Positions 9,919 to 18,265 of a stretch of DNA of 64,000 bases are shown here, one piece after another. The stretch's first letter is position 1; each line of letters opens with the position of its first letter. The notes beneath the pieces are model-generated. The model had not been told where the DNA came from. It did no database searches and was given only the letters and a program-made list of their open reading frames with translations. The DNA comes from Methanocaldococcus fervens AG86 (lineage in GTDB: Archaea; AGJL01; Methanococci; Methanococcales; Methanocaldococcaceae): assembly GCF_000023985.1 (NCBI RefSeq), contig NC_013156.1:918363-982362 (forward strand). The letters are read 5' to 3'. A program made the position numbers and the translations under genes.

Positions 9919-10569
9919 TTATTCCTCCTCATTATTTTCCAATTCCTCATAATTTGGATTCATCTTCTCATATAATTCATCAACATCACTTTTCTTTTTC
10001 CAAAGTTCAAATCTTGACCTTTTAATCTTCTGCCTCTCCCTCTCTAAAAACTTAAATGTTCTTGCATGCGAAGCTCCTCTTAAAAGCATTTCAACAGCTT
10101 CTTTAGCTACTTGAACTGGTTCATGTTCTCCAACTATTGCAACAGTATTTCCATAAACAGACACATTCGCTCCTGTCAATTCCTCTATGTATCTCCTTGA
10201 CTTTCCTTCCTTACCAATTACTCTTCCTTTTAACCTCTTTACAGCATTTTCTGAGTTTGCATAATCCTCAATATCTATAACTTCCAAAACATATTCATCA
10301 CTAACCAATCTTAAAGCTATTTCTGGGTTAAATCCTCTTCCAATAGCCCTAACTATATCCTTTGCCTTCCAAACAGCTAATGGGTCTTTTTGTTTTTCAG
10401 TTCCGTAAATAGTTACAGTTCCATCTTCATCAATTTCCAACTTAACGCCTAATTCTTTTTCAATAGCTTTTTTGACACTTCCTTTTTTTCCTATTAAAAC
10501 ACCAACTCTCTCCCTTGGAATTTTTAAAATCTCTATACTTTTATCTTGTCCAACATTTCCAAAAACCAT
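9919..10569 (-). CDS. KH-domain RNA-binding protein (Dim2/Pno1-like)
   Basis: About 216 residues with two KH modules: the first near residues 10-80 (VGVLIGKKGSVKKAIE) and the second near 100-170 (GRVIGKEGKSRRYIEELTGA). This is the layout of archaeal Dim2/Pno1, which acts at the 3' end of 16S rRNA during 30S maturation. ATG at 10569 follows GGTGGTAATT. Its neighbours are Rio1 and aIF1A, a conserved archaeal grouping that supports a role in small-subunit biogenesis. Confidence 0.87.
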   Translation of the reverse strand: MVFGNVGQDKSIEILKIPRERVGVLIGKKGSVKKAIEKELGVKLEIDEDGTVTIYGTEKQKDPLAVWKAKDIVRAIGRGFNPEIALRLVSDEYVLEVIDIEDYANSENAVKRLKGRVIGKEGKSRRYIEELTGANVSVYGNTVAIVGEHEPVQVAKEAVEMLLRGASHARTFKFLERERQKIKRSRFELWKKKSDVDELYEKMNPNYEELENNEEE

Positions 10570-10597
10570 AATTACCACCGTAAAAAGAAAAAATAAA

Positions 10598-11452
10598 TTA
10601 TAGTTGCTTAATCATTGCCTCATCAATCGGATTTATATCCTTTCCAGTTATATATCTATATAAATCTTTGTAATTGCAATTAATTCTCTTCCTTCTAAAG
10701 AAATTCGCTATATTTATACAATCTCTAATCAATAATGGCTGAGCTAATGGATGCTGAGTTACAACACTTTGGGAAAAATCTATAAACACAGGCTCATCAT
10801 CCTTAACCAATATATTGTATTCGCTCAAATCTCCATGAACTAACTCCCCCTCTTCATAAAGCTTTTTCATACTCTCTTTTATAATTTTAAAACATCTCTC
10901 CCAATCTAAATCCTGCACATCTTTAAGTTTTGGAGCTGGAATTCCCCTATATCCAACAAAATCCATAACTAAAACATTCTCCCTCCTTAATCTTGCCTTT
11001 GGTGCGTTTATAATTTCAGAAGCTCTTTTAAGGTTTCTGAATTCTTTTTCTACCCATGCGTGGATAATCTGCCTCCTACTACTCTTTCTTAAATGAAATC
11101 TCGGGTCTCCTTGGATGTATTTGCTCATCGTCTTAAAATCACATGTAGCTACTCTATAAACTTTAACTGCTCTGTAAAACTTTCCTTTCCTTGCTTTAAA
11201 GACCACCGCCTCCTTCCCAGAGCTAACAACTCCTATATATTCTGTCAAATGTTTTCCAGCCAATAAACTAAATAAAGTCATTAAGGTTCTTTTATCAAAA
11301 ACTTCGTTAGCTGTTTTTAAATCTTCTAAAAATTTTCTCTCTTTCTCTAAAATTTCTTTTTGATATTCTCTATCCAATTGAAATTCTTCCTTCTCAGATA
11401 ATAATTTATTTAATTCGTAAAGCTCATCTTCAATGTTTTTAGCTATAGACAT
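10598..11452 (-). CDS. rio1: RIO1-type serine/threonine protein kinase
   Basis: 284 residues with the atypical-kinase hallmarks: the nucleotide lysine region (FYRAVKVYRV), the catalytic loop HGDLSEYNIL and the metal-binding FIDFSQSV. RIO1 acts in late 40S/30S subunit maturation. An N-terminal helical stretch of about 45 residues precedes the kinase. The best start is ATG 11452, but the GGTG just before it lies abnormally close, in a stretch resembling the window's hairpin repeat (11455-11475). I read it as the M. jannaschii MJ0444 homolog. Confidence 0.92.
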   Translation of the reverse strand: MSIAKNIEDELYELNKLLSEKEEFQLDREYQKEILEKERKFLEDLKTANEVFDKRTLMTLFSLLAGKHLTEYIGVVSSGKEAVVFKARKGKFYRAVKVYRVATCDFKTMSKYIQGDPRFHLRKSSRRQIIHAWVEKEFRNLKRASEIINAPKARLRRENVLVMDFVGYRGIPAPKLKDVQDLDWERCFKIIKESMKKLYEEGELVHGDLSEYNILVKDDEPVFIDFSQSVVTQHPLAQPLLIRDCINIANFFRRKRINCNYKDLYRYITGKDINPIDEAMIKQL

Positions 11453-11476
11453 CACCTTTTTCTAAAAGTTTACATT

Positions 11477-11504
11477 CCATAGATCTCCGCCCTATTAATA
11501 TACC
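11477..11504. repeat. Second copy of the CCATAG..TCCGCCCTATT repeat
   Basis: This stretch between rio1 and aIF1A matches 7281-7308 at nearly all positions: CCATAG, a variable trinucleotide, TCCGCCCTATT, two variable bases, then TATACC. The hairpin stem seen in the first copy is broken here by the ATC substitution, so this copy looks decayed. It is flanked by TTTTTCTAAAAGTTT, resembling the loop and right arm of the gene-tail hairpins. Confidence 0.6.
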
Positions 11505-11519
11505 AAATTTTATTTTAGT

Positions 11520-11828
11520 TTATAATAACTCATCCAGATAACCCTTTCTCTTAAGCCATTCTACCTGTGTTTTTGTATATCTCCATATGATATCACATTT
11601 TTGATCTCCTTGAACTTCCCATGGTTTTACTATAACTATGTCTCCTTCTCTAACCCAAATTCTATTCTTTAATCTACCAGGGATTCTTCCCAATCTTGTT
11701 TTTCCATCTAAACATCTAACTCTAACCCTACTTGCCCCTAACATTTGTTCTATAATCCCTAAAATCTCGTTCTCTTCTTTTTTCGGAAGTCTTACTCTAA
11801 TTTGCTGTTCTTGTTGCTGTTCAGCCAT
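11520..11828 (-). CDS. Translation initiation factor aIF1A
   Basis: 102-residue OB-fold S1-like factor that binds the ribosomal A site during initiation. The central block ([31 protein letters not shown]) is the eIF1A signature; it is followed by the [13 protein letters not shown] strand pair and a short C-terminal helix. Full length. ATG at 11828 with GGTGATAGC upstream. It heads a reverse-strand group with Rio1 and the KH protein, separated from rio1 by a repeat-bearing gap of about 65 bp. Confidence 0.95.
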   Translation of the reverse strand: MAEQQQEQQIRVRLPKKEENEILGIIEQMLGASRVRVRCLDGKTRLGRIPGRLKNRIWVREGDIVIVKPWEVQGDQKCDIIWRYTKTQVEWLKRKGYLDELL

Positions 11829-12004
11829 GCTATCACCTTTTTTAATTAAATTTTATTTTTGTGTTTTTCATAGTTATAAAATCTTGGATTTGGTGTTTTG
11901 ATAAACATTAGTTTCTAACGCTTATTTGTACTATTTTATATACTCCACAGTATATATATCTGTTGTATGATTTTTATGCATTATTTGGCCAAAGGTGGAT
12001 AAAG

Positions 12005-13081
12005 ATGATAAGTAGAGAAGAAGCAATTAACTTCCTCAATTCAACATCTTCTAAAGAGATATTAGATAAGTTAGCTCAAATTAACAATACATTTAAGAGG
12101 GAATACATAACCTACTCAAAAAACGTCTTTATTCCATTATCAAAGTGGTGTAGAAATAGATGCGGATATTGCATTTTTAGAGAAGATAAGCCAATTTTAA
12201 TGAAACCAAATGACGTTAAAGAAATTTTATTAAAAGGGGATAAGTTAGGTTGTAGAGAGGCTTTATTTACATTCGGAGAGAATGTAGATGAAAATAAAGA
12301 GATTAAAGAGCAGTTAAAATCTATGGGTTATGAAAGCATTTTAGAATATCTCTACGATTTAGAGGAGTGGACATTAAATAACACTTCCTTATTGCCCCAT
12401 ACTAACTGTGGAATATTAAGCTATGATGAGTTAAAGATGCTTAGAGAGGTTAATGCATCCATGGGTTTGATGTTAGAAAACGCCTCTGAAAGGTTAATGG
12501 ATACAATAGCCCATAAACACAGCCCTGGAAAACATCCAAAGTTAAGGATAGAGATGATTGAAAATGCTGGAAAGTTGAAGATACCATTCACAACAGGTTT
12601 GTTGATTGGAATTGGCGAAACAAATGAAGAGATTGTCGATTCTTTATTCAAAATAAAGGAGATTCACGAAAAGTACGGGCATATACAGGAGGTTATAATT
12701 CAAAACTTTAGGGCTAAGAAAGGAATTCCAATGGAAAAATATAAGGAGCCATCGCCAATAAAGATGTTAAAAGTTATTATTTTAGCAAAGCTAATTTTGA
12801 GCGATATTTCAATCCAAATTCCTCCAAATTTAAATAGGGAAACTGGACAGTTGTTTTTATTAGCTGGAGTTGATGATTGGGGAGGAGTTTCTCCATTAAC
12901 AAAAGATTATGTAAATCCAGAGGCAGAGTGGCCAGAAGTTAAAGAGTTAAGAGAATGGACTGAAGAGTTGGGGTTGAAATTAAAGATGAGATTACCCGTC
13001 TACGATAAATACATAAGTAGAGAGTGGCTGAGTGAGAAAGTTTACAGCAAAATTGTTGAGATAGGATGGTTGAAAGAATAA
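12005..13081 (+). CDS. cofG: FO synthase subunit 1 (7,8-didemethyl-8-hydroxy-5-deazariboflavin synthase)
   Basis: Radical SAM enzyme of coenzyme F420 synthesis, acting with CofH to build the deazaflavin chromophore FO. About 358 residues. The CX3CX2C cluster site is CRNRCGYC near residue 50, and the C-terminal half matches CofG ([21 protein letters not shown]). ATG at 12005 fits GGTGGATAAAG; the longer frame from TTG 11963 has no ribosome site. A TATA-like ATATATAT at 11949-11957 suggests its own promoter. CofH is not in the window. Confidence 0.93.
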   Translation: MISREEAINFLNSTSSKEILDKLAQINNTFKREYITYSKNVFIPLSKWCRNRCGYCIFREDKPILMKPNDVKEILLKGDKLGCREALFTFGENVDENKEIKEQLKSMGYESILEYLYDLEEWTLNNTSLLPHTNCGILSYDELKMLREVNASMGLMLENASERLMDTIAHKHSPGKHPKLRIEMIENAGKLKIPFTTGLLIGIGETNEEIVDSLFKIKEIHEKYGHIQEVIIQNFRAKKGIPMEKYKEPSPIKMLKVIILAKLILSDISIQIPPNLNRETGQLFLLAGVDDWGGVSPLTKDYVNPEAEWPEVKELREWTEELGLKLKMRLPVYDKYISREWLSEKVYSKIVEIGWLKE

Positions 13082-13230
13082 ACTTTGGGATATTTATATC
13101 TTATTAAATATTTTAATATCCCTTAACTCCATACCAATAAAAGTTTAACGAACATTAAAAGGTATTAGAAAAATTATTTGGGAAATAATAATTATTATAT
13201 GCTATTTACTATTTTAATTCAAATAGAAAA

Positions 13231-13295
13231 TTTTATATAATACAAAACATAATGTTAATATTACTACTTATTATAATACTAAAAAAGGTGAGAGT
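13231..13295 (+). promoter_or_regulatory. hmd promoter and ribosome site
   Basis: A strong archaeal-type TATA element (TTTTATATAA, 13231-13240) lies about 55 bp ahead of the hmd ATG, preceded by an A-rich BRE-like tract. AAGGTGA at 13285-13291 is a near-perfect Shine-Dalgarno sequence five bases before the start codon. The ~210-bp upstream gap holds nothing else I recognise. Such a promoter fits the high, nickel-sensitive expression known for hmd in related methanogens; no regulator site is evident. Confidence 0.6.
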
Positions 13296-14327
13296 ATGAA
13301 AGTAGCAATATTAGGTGCAGGATGTTACAGAACCCACGCAGCTGCAGGTATAACCAATTTCATGAGAGCTTCACAAGTTGCTAAAGAAGTAGGAAAACCA
13401 GAAATCGCTTTAACACACTCAACAATTACAATGGGAGCTGAGCTTTTACACTTAGTTCCTGATGTTAAAGAGGTTATTGTTTCAGATCCATGCTTTGCTG
13501 AAGAGCCAGGGTTAGTTATTATCGATGAATTTGATCCAAAAGAAGTTATGGAAGCTCACTTAAACGGAAACCCTGAAAGCATAATGCCAAAAATCAGAGA
13601 AGTTGTTAAGGCAAAGGCAAAAGAGTTGCCAAAACCACCAAAAGCATGTATACACTTTGTCCACCCAGAAGACGTTGGTTTAAAAGTAACAGCAGATGAT
13701 AGAGAAGCGGTAGCAGATGCAGACATAGTTTTAACATGGTTACCAAAAGGAAATAAACAGCCAGACATTATTAAGAAGTTTGCAGACGCAATCCCAGAAG
13801 GAGCTATCGTAACTCACGCATGTACAATTCCAACAACAAAATTCGCAAAAATCTTTAAGGATTTAGGAAGAGACGACTTAAACATTACATCATATCACCC
13901 AGGATGTGTTCCAGAAATGAAAGGACAAGTTTACATTGCTGAAGGATACGCAAGTGAAGAGGCAGTTAACAAATTATACGAAATCGGTAAGATCGCAAGA
14001 GGAAACGCATACAGAATGCCAGCTAACTTAATCGGTCCAGTCTGTGACATGTGTTCAGCAGTTACAGCAACAGTCTATGCTGCTTTATTAGCTTACAGAG
14101 ATGCAGTTACAAAAATCTTAGGAGCTCCAGCTGACTTCGCTCAAATGATGGCAGATGAAGCATTAACACAGCTCCACAACTTAATGAAAGAGAAAGGAAT
14201 CGCTAACATGGAAGAAGCTTTAGATCCAGGAGCATTGTTAGGAACTGCAGACAGTATGTGCTTTGGTCCATTAGCAGATGTCTTACCAACAGCTTTAAAA
14301 GTCTTAGAAAAACACAAAAAACAATAA
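13296..14327 (+). CDS. hmd: H2-forming methylenetetrahydromethanopterin dehydrogenase ([Fe]-hydrogenase)
   Basis: Cytosolic enzyme that reduces methenyl-H4MPT+ to methylene-H4MPT directly with H2, using the iron-guanylylpyridinol cofactor. 343 residues, full length. The iron ligand is Cys176 in VTHACTIPT, the catalytic His14 lies in CYRTHAAAG, and the N-terminal Rossmann fold starts AILGAGCYR. Codon use is cleaner and more GC-rich in third positions (many ATC, AAC) than in its neighbours, as in highly expressed genes. It is followed by three cofactor-synthesis genes on the same strand. Confidence 0.98.
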   Translation: MKVAILGAGCYRTHAAAGITNFMRASQVAKEVGKPEIALTHSTITMGAELLHLVPDVKEVIVSDPCFAEEPGLVIIDEFDPKEVMEAHLNGNPESIMPKIREVVKAKAKELPKPPKACIHFVHPEDVGLKVTADDREAVADADIVLTWLPKGNKQPDIIKKFADAIPEGAIVTHACTIPTTKFAKIFKDLGRDDLNITSYHPGCVPEMKGQVYIAEGYASEEAVNKLYEIGKIARGNAYRMPANLIGPVCDMCSAVTATVYAALLAYRDAVTKILGAPADFAQMMADEALTQLHNLMKEKGIANMEEALDPGALLGTADSMCFGPLADVLPTALKVLEKHKKQ

Positions 14328-14419
14328 ATAACTTTTAAATCTTTTTTTTATTTTTTATAATTGAATTTATAGAAAACTTCATCTTTTTTAAGTTTATCAT
14401 CGTATAATTTGGTGATGCA

Positions 14420-15484
14420 ATGGTATTTAAAAAGATAGAGGAGAATTTTAAAGAATTAAAAGATGGAAACAAAGAATTTATAAAAAATGGGCTTATAGAT
14501 AAAGATGAGACGTTAAAATTATTTAAAATAGACAAATGGAAAGATTATCTGCAATTATTTAGATTAGCTTCAGAAGTTAGGGACTTTTTTAAGAAAGAGA
14601 TTGAAATAACTTCAACCATACACATAACAAATATCTGTAAGGTTCATCCAAAGTGTCTATATTGCGGTTTTGCAGCTGGAACATCAAAAGAAGGCTATTA
14701 TAAGCCATTTAGATTAACAGATGAGGAAATAAAAAAATCGGCAATAGCCATTGAAGAGAGTGGTATAAGAAGAGTTAGTTGCTCTTCTGCACATGGTTAT
14801 GGAGGTAAAGAGGTAATTAGAGCTTTAAAAATAGTTAAAGAGAATACAAACTTAGAGGTTTTAGTTAATGCTGGGGCTGATTTAACTGAAGAAGCTGTAA
14901 AAGAATTAAAAAAATATGAAATTGATACAATCTGCTGTAATTTGGAAACAATAAATGAAGAACTTTTTAAAAAGGTTAAACCAGGAGAAGAGTTAGAAGA
15001 TAGGATAAGAGTTTGTAAATTGGTCAATAAATATGGCATTGAGCTCTCATCTGGTTTGTTAATTGGTATTGGAGAGAGTTATGAAGACAGAGTGGAGCAT
15101 TTATTTTATTTAAAAAATGAGTTGGAGGTTGGAGAGATACCAATAATGGGATTCAATCCATACAAAGGAACGCCTATGGAAAATCATCCAAAGTGCTCTG
15201 CTTTAGAGCAGGCTAAGACAATAGCCATAACAAGGCTGCTGTTTCCAAATATTAGGATCACATCCCCAACACCAACAATTGGAGCTGAATTGGTTCAATT
15301 TGCCTTATTTGCTGGAGCAAGCAATATAGCCACCGTTATCCCTAAAAATCATCCAATAAACATTAAAGGAGTAGGTAGTCCAAAAACTGGTAATTTAGAG
15401 GAAGTTGTTAAGATGATTATGGATTTGGGATTAAAACCAAAATTGGATTGGGAGAAGTTTGAAAATTATTTAAAAACTTACTAA
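14420..15484 (+). CDS. hcgA: HcgA/HmdB radical SAM protein for the [Fe]-hydrogenase cofactor
   Basis: 354 residues, related to biotin synthase and HydE. Its cluster-binding motif is CKVHPKCLYC, i.e. CX5CX2C rather than the usual CX3CX2C; this spacing is a known peculiarity of HcgA. It is thought to act early in formation of the guanylylpyridinol ligand. The C-terminal half keeps radical SAM barrel elements such as [16 protein letters not shown] 14420 follows GGTGATGCA. It lies 92 bp downstream of hmd, within its operon or close to it. Confidence 0.94.
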   Translation: MVFKKIEENFKELKDGNKEFIKNGLIDKDETLKLFKIDKWKDYLQLFRLASEVRDFFKKEIEITSTIHITNICKVHPKCLYCGFAAGTSKEGYYKPFRLTDEEIKKSAIAIEESGIRRVSCSSAHGYGGKEVIRALKIVKENTNLEVLVNAGADLTEEAVKELKKYEIDTICCNLETINEELFKKVKPGEELEDRIRVCKLVNKYGIELSSGLLIGIGESYEDRVEHLFYLKNELEVGEIPIMGFNPYKGTPMENHPKCSALEQAKTIAITRLLFPNIRITSPTPTIGAELVQFALFAGASNIATVIPKNHPINIKGVGSPKTGNLEEVVKMIMDLGLKPKLDWEKFENYLKTY

Positions 15485-15502
15485 AATTTTTACTGGGAAA
15501 TT

Positions 15503-16042
15503 ATGAAGATTGGAATAACCAAAATGTATGAAGAGATTGCAGATTTAATTGGATTGGAAGATTATGAGGTAGTTAACCCCTATAATGAAAAAGTTGATTG
15601 TGATTTTTTAATCATATCCAAGGGATATCAGGGGAGAGTTAAAAAATTAAATCCAGAAGTGGAGATTTTTGAAGTAAAATCAGCTACTTTTAAAGACTTA
15701 ATCGAGAGTCTTAAAGAGCTAAAAAAATTGGGCATTGGAAATGAAGAAAAAATAAATCAATCAATAAGTTTATTAAAAAATAAAGAAAAGGTGATAAAAA
15801 ATTTGGCTAAAGGTTTAAATGTAAAGGTTAATCCAAGAACAGAGTTTGTTAGAAAGGTTGTTGAAGATTTGCGTTTAAAAATCTCGAATGATGGCATTTT
15901 AATAATCCCAGACTATTTTCCAAATATAGAAGATTTAAAAAACGCTATAGTACTAAAGACTCACAACTATGATTTGAAATTAGTTGAAAGGATTGAAGAT
16001 AGATACTTACAGATTATCCAATCGATTAGGAAAATTAAATAA
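15503..16042 (+). CDS. hcgB: HcgB, pyridinol guanylyltransferase of the FeGP cofactor pathway
   Basis: 179 residues, matching the DUF3236/HcgB family. HcgB joins GMP from GTP to the pyridinol precursor of the [Fe]-hydrogenase cofactor. Visible features are the short N-terminal strand MKIGITKMYEEIADLIGLED, a conserved KSATFKDLIESL segment and the NPRTEFVRKVVEDLR region near the nucleotide site. It starts 18 bp after hcgA with GGGAAATT upstream and ends 16 bp before the next gene, so the cluster is one transcription unit. Confidence 0.88.
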   Translation: MKIGITKMYEEIADLIGLEDYEVVNPYNEKVDCDFLIISKGYQGRVKKLNPEVEIFEVKSATFKDLIESLKELKKLGIGNEEKINQSISLLKNKEKVIKNLAKGLNVKVNPRTEFVRKVVEDLRLKISNDGILIIPDYFPNIEDLKNAIVLKTHNYDLKLVERIEDRYLQIIQSIRKIK

Positions 16043-16058
16043 AAGTTTTGGTGAAATT

Positions 16059-17576
16059 ATGAGAGATCTAATAAAAGAGGCAGTAAATAACTTAGATGCG
16101 GCGTTAGAATTAAGAAAAATTGTATTAAAAAAAATAAATGAGAAGAAACTAAAGGAAAGTGATATAGTTGAGGTTGTTGATGCGGTTGATGACCTATCCT
16201 TAGAAGAAATACAAAAATTAGGAAGTAATTTAAGAAAATTTCCAATGGGTTGTGATTTAATTGAAATTGGTGTAGGACCGTGTTCATCATCATTAACATT
16301 AACCCAATTTATTGAAAATTGTATATTGACCGATTATATGGGATTTCCAATCCATATCTGCAGTTATGCGGTAGCAGATATTGCTGAAAAAGAAGGATTA
16401 AATCCCATAGATGTTTTAAAAATGGTTTTAGAAAATGTTGATGTTCCAATAGATATAGACCACTTTGGAAAATATGGCCCAATGAGGTTTCCAAAGGAAA
16501 TAACCCATTGCTATGGAGATTGTTATTTTAAAGGCCCTCCGTTTAAAGGATGTCCAAGAGATAGAATTCATAAAAGATTAATAGAGAAGGAGAAAGAACA
16601 TGCCAATGAGTTTGAAGATTGGGTTAGATTGGCTTCAACAGTGTGTATAAATGTTGTTGAAGAGCAGGGTGGAGAGGAGCATGCAGCTCCATTGGATGAG
16701 ATGGAGGTAGTTGCAGAGGCAGCTAAAAAATATGGTAAAGGTTTAGAAGGAATTTTCCACATTGGAGACGGACATGATGATTTAATAACTGGGATTAAGG
16801 CATGCATTGACTTAGATGTTGATGTGTTTGTTGTTGAAGGAGCACCATTTAACAGAGCTAAAGATAGATTAAAAGTATTCGCTAAAGCTGTGGCTGTTTC
16901 AAGGATATTGGTTAAAGGAGGGGTTGTGGCAACAAATGGAGCTTATGAGGATGAGTGTAGAATTGGTTTAAGAAGTGGATTAAATACAATATTGACTGGA
17001 TTTCCATTAAATCATCATGGATACATGTGTGGTTATAGCCCGGGAACAGCAAAAAGGGGGAATTTTGGGTTGAGAAGAGTTATGAGGATAATTAGGGAAG
17101 AAATAAAAGCAGGAAATGTTAATGCAAGTTTCATAGATAAAGATGTGGTTAAGGCAATCGCCTTAGGAAACAGGTTTTTAAACGGGAACATCTATCCTTA
17201 CAGCATTGGAGGATTTTATTTAGGAGATGCACACTGGGCGTGTATAAAGGAAAGCAACCTATGCAAAAAATTAAATGTAAATAAAACAATTGATGACATA
17301 TCTGCTGAAAAAGTTGGATTGATTGGGGGGAGGTATATAAGTTGGGCAATTGCTGAAAAGGCAGAGGAAGCTTATATTTCAGATATAGACAGCTGGGTTG
17401 AGAGGGCAACAATTAAGATTTTAAACGATAATGGCATTAACGCCTATCCATGCAATGGAGATGATAAAAAAGCTGTAGAAAACTCAGAGAAAGCATATAT
17501 AACAACATTTATTCCAAACATTGCTTTAAAAATATTAGATAGGATTAGAGATAAAAAAGTTGAGCTTTTAATTTAA
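16059..17576 (+). CDS. hcgG: HcgG/HmdC, [Fe]-hydrogenase cofactor biosynthesis protein
   Basis: About 505 residues from ATG 16059 (TTGGTGAAATT upstream; a longer frame would overlap hcgB). Cysteine-rich central stretches (CYGDCYFKGPPFKGCP, MCGYSPGTAKRGNFGLRR) and overall length fit the HmdC/HcgG family that co-occurs with Hmd. The C-terminal third has a nucleotide-binding look (VGLIGGRYISWAIAEKAEEAYISD), recalling the fibrillarin-like or SAM-type fold reported for HcgG. It is thought to take part in late cofactor assembly. Hmd, HcgA, HcgB and HcgG are here; HcgC-F are not in the window. Confidence 0.85.
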   Translation: MRDLIKEAVNNLDAALELRKIVLKKINEKKLKESDIVEVVDAVDDLSLEEIQKLGSNLRKFPMGCDLIEIGVGPCSSSLTLTQFIENCILTDYMGFPIHICSYAVADIAEKEGLNPIDVLKMVLENVDVPIDIDHFGKYGPMRFPKEITHCYGDCYFKGPPFKGCPRDRIHKRLIEKEKEHANEFEDWVRLASTVCINVVEEQGGEEHAAPLDEMEVVAEAAKKYGKGLEGIFHIGDGHDDLITGIKACIDLDVDVFVVEGAPFNRAKDRLKVFAKAVAVSRILVKGGVVATNGAYEDECRIGLRSGLNTILTGFPLNHHGYMCGYSPGTAKRGNFGLRRVMRIIREEIKAGNVNASFIDKDVVKAIALGNRFLNGNIYPYSIGGFYLGDAHWACIKESNLCKKLNVNKTIDDISAEKVGLIGGRYISWAIAEKAEEAYISDIDSWVERATIKILNDNGINAYPCNGDDKKAVENSEKAYITTFIPNIALKILDRIRDKKVELLI

Positions 17577-17602
17577 AATTTTATTTCTAGATATTGAAGT
17601 TA

Positions 17603-17866
17603 ATGGATATTGATGAATTTCTTAATTACCTATTTAATGCCACAAAGGAAAATTTTAAGAAAACAGACACTTTGAAATTAGGATTAAACTTAGAGAAGAT
17701 AATATACCAAATGAAGAAGAGCTATTTAAAATTTTAACTAAAAATAAACCAGTTGAGATATTAAAGCAGAAGAATGATAAACTTTAAGGTATATTACGAG
17801 TTTAATGAAAAATATGATGTTGTTGTATAGTTATGAGCATAAAGTCAATTGAACCATTGCAAATAA
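17603..17866 (+). pseudogene. Decayed small gene (unknown, possibly toxin-like)
   Basis: An ATG at 17603 opens a 44-codon frame that stops at 17735-17737. A neighbouring frame continues coherently from about 17667 (RIKLREDNIPNEEELFKILT) to a stop near 17787, and a third reads KVYYEFNEKYDVVV before another stop. Together they look like one protein of about 90 residues broken by at least two frameshifts. I do not recognise it with certainty; its size and position before a DUF2283 remnant resemble a DUF4258-type partner, which is only a suggestion. Confidence 0.5.
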
Positions 17867-17911
17867 ATTTAACTTACAATATTTCCACAAGACAGAAAAG
17901 GAGGAAAAATA

Positions 17912-18149
17912 ATAAGAGAGTTAAAATAGATTACAATTATGAAAATGATAACTTGTTAGTTTATAAAGAAAGGTCAAATCTAAAAAACTTTGGATTTAGA
18001 TGATATTTTTATTTGATTTTGATGAAAATGGGGATGTTATTGGGATTGAAATCCTTTATTTATTGAGAAAGAAAAAAATTATTAAAGAATCAGTTATTAA
18101 GAGACTAAATACTGTTGGATTAAAAGAGGGAGAAGTTACCATAGGATAA
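17912..18149 (+). pseudogene. DUF2283-like pseudogene
   Basis: The segment reads KIDYNYENDNLLVYKE in one frame, then after a stop and frame change DFDENGDVIGIEILYLLR in another. Both are hallmarks of DUF2283 proteins (a start like YDxExDxLYV and a centre like DFDxxGxxVGIEIL). At least one frameshift and an in-frame TGA near 18001 break it. A further ~25 codons continue to TAA at 18147. With the preceding fragment it makes up the otherwise gene-free gap between hcgG and the OLD nuclease gene. Confidence 0.65.
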
Positions 18150-18265
18150 ATACCTCTATTTTTATAAAACTTCAAAACTTTAATTTGATAAACAATAAAT
18201 GTTTTTATACAACAATTTTGAGAAATTAATTTTATATTAGATACAAATTAACGTGGGGGAGGGGA

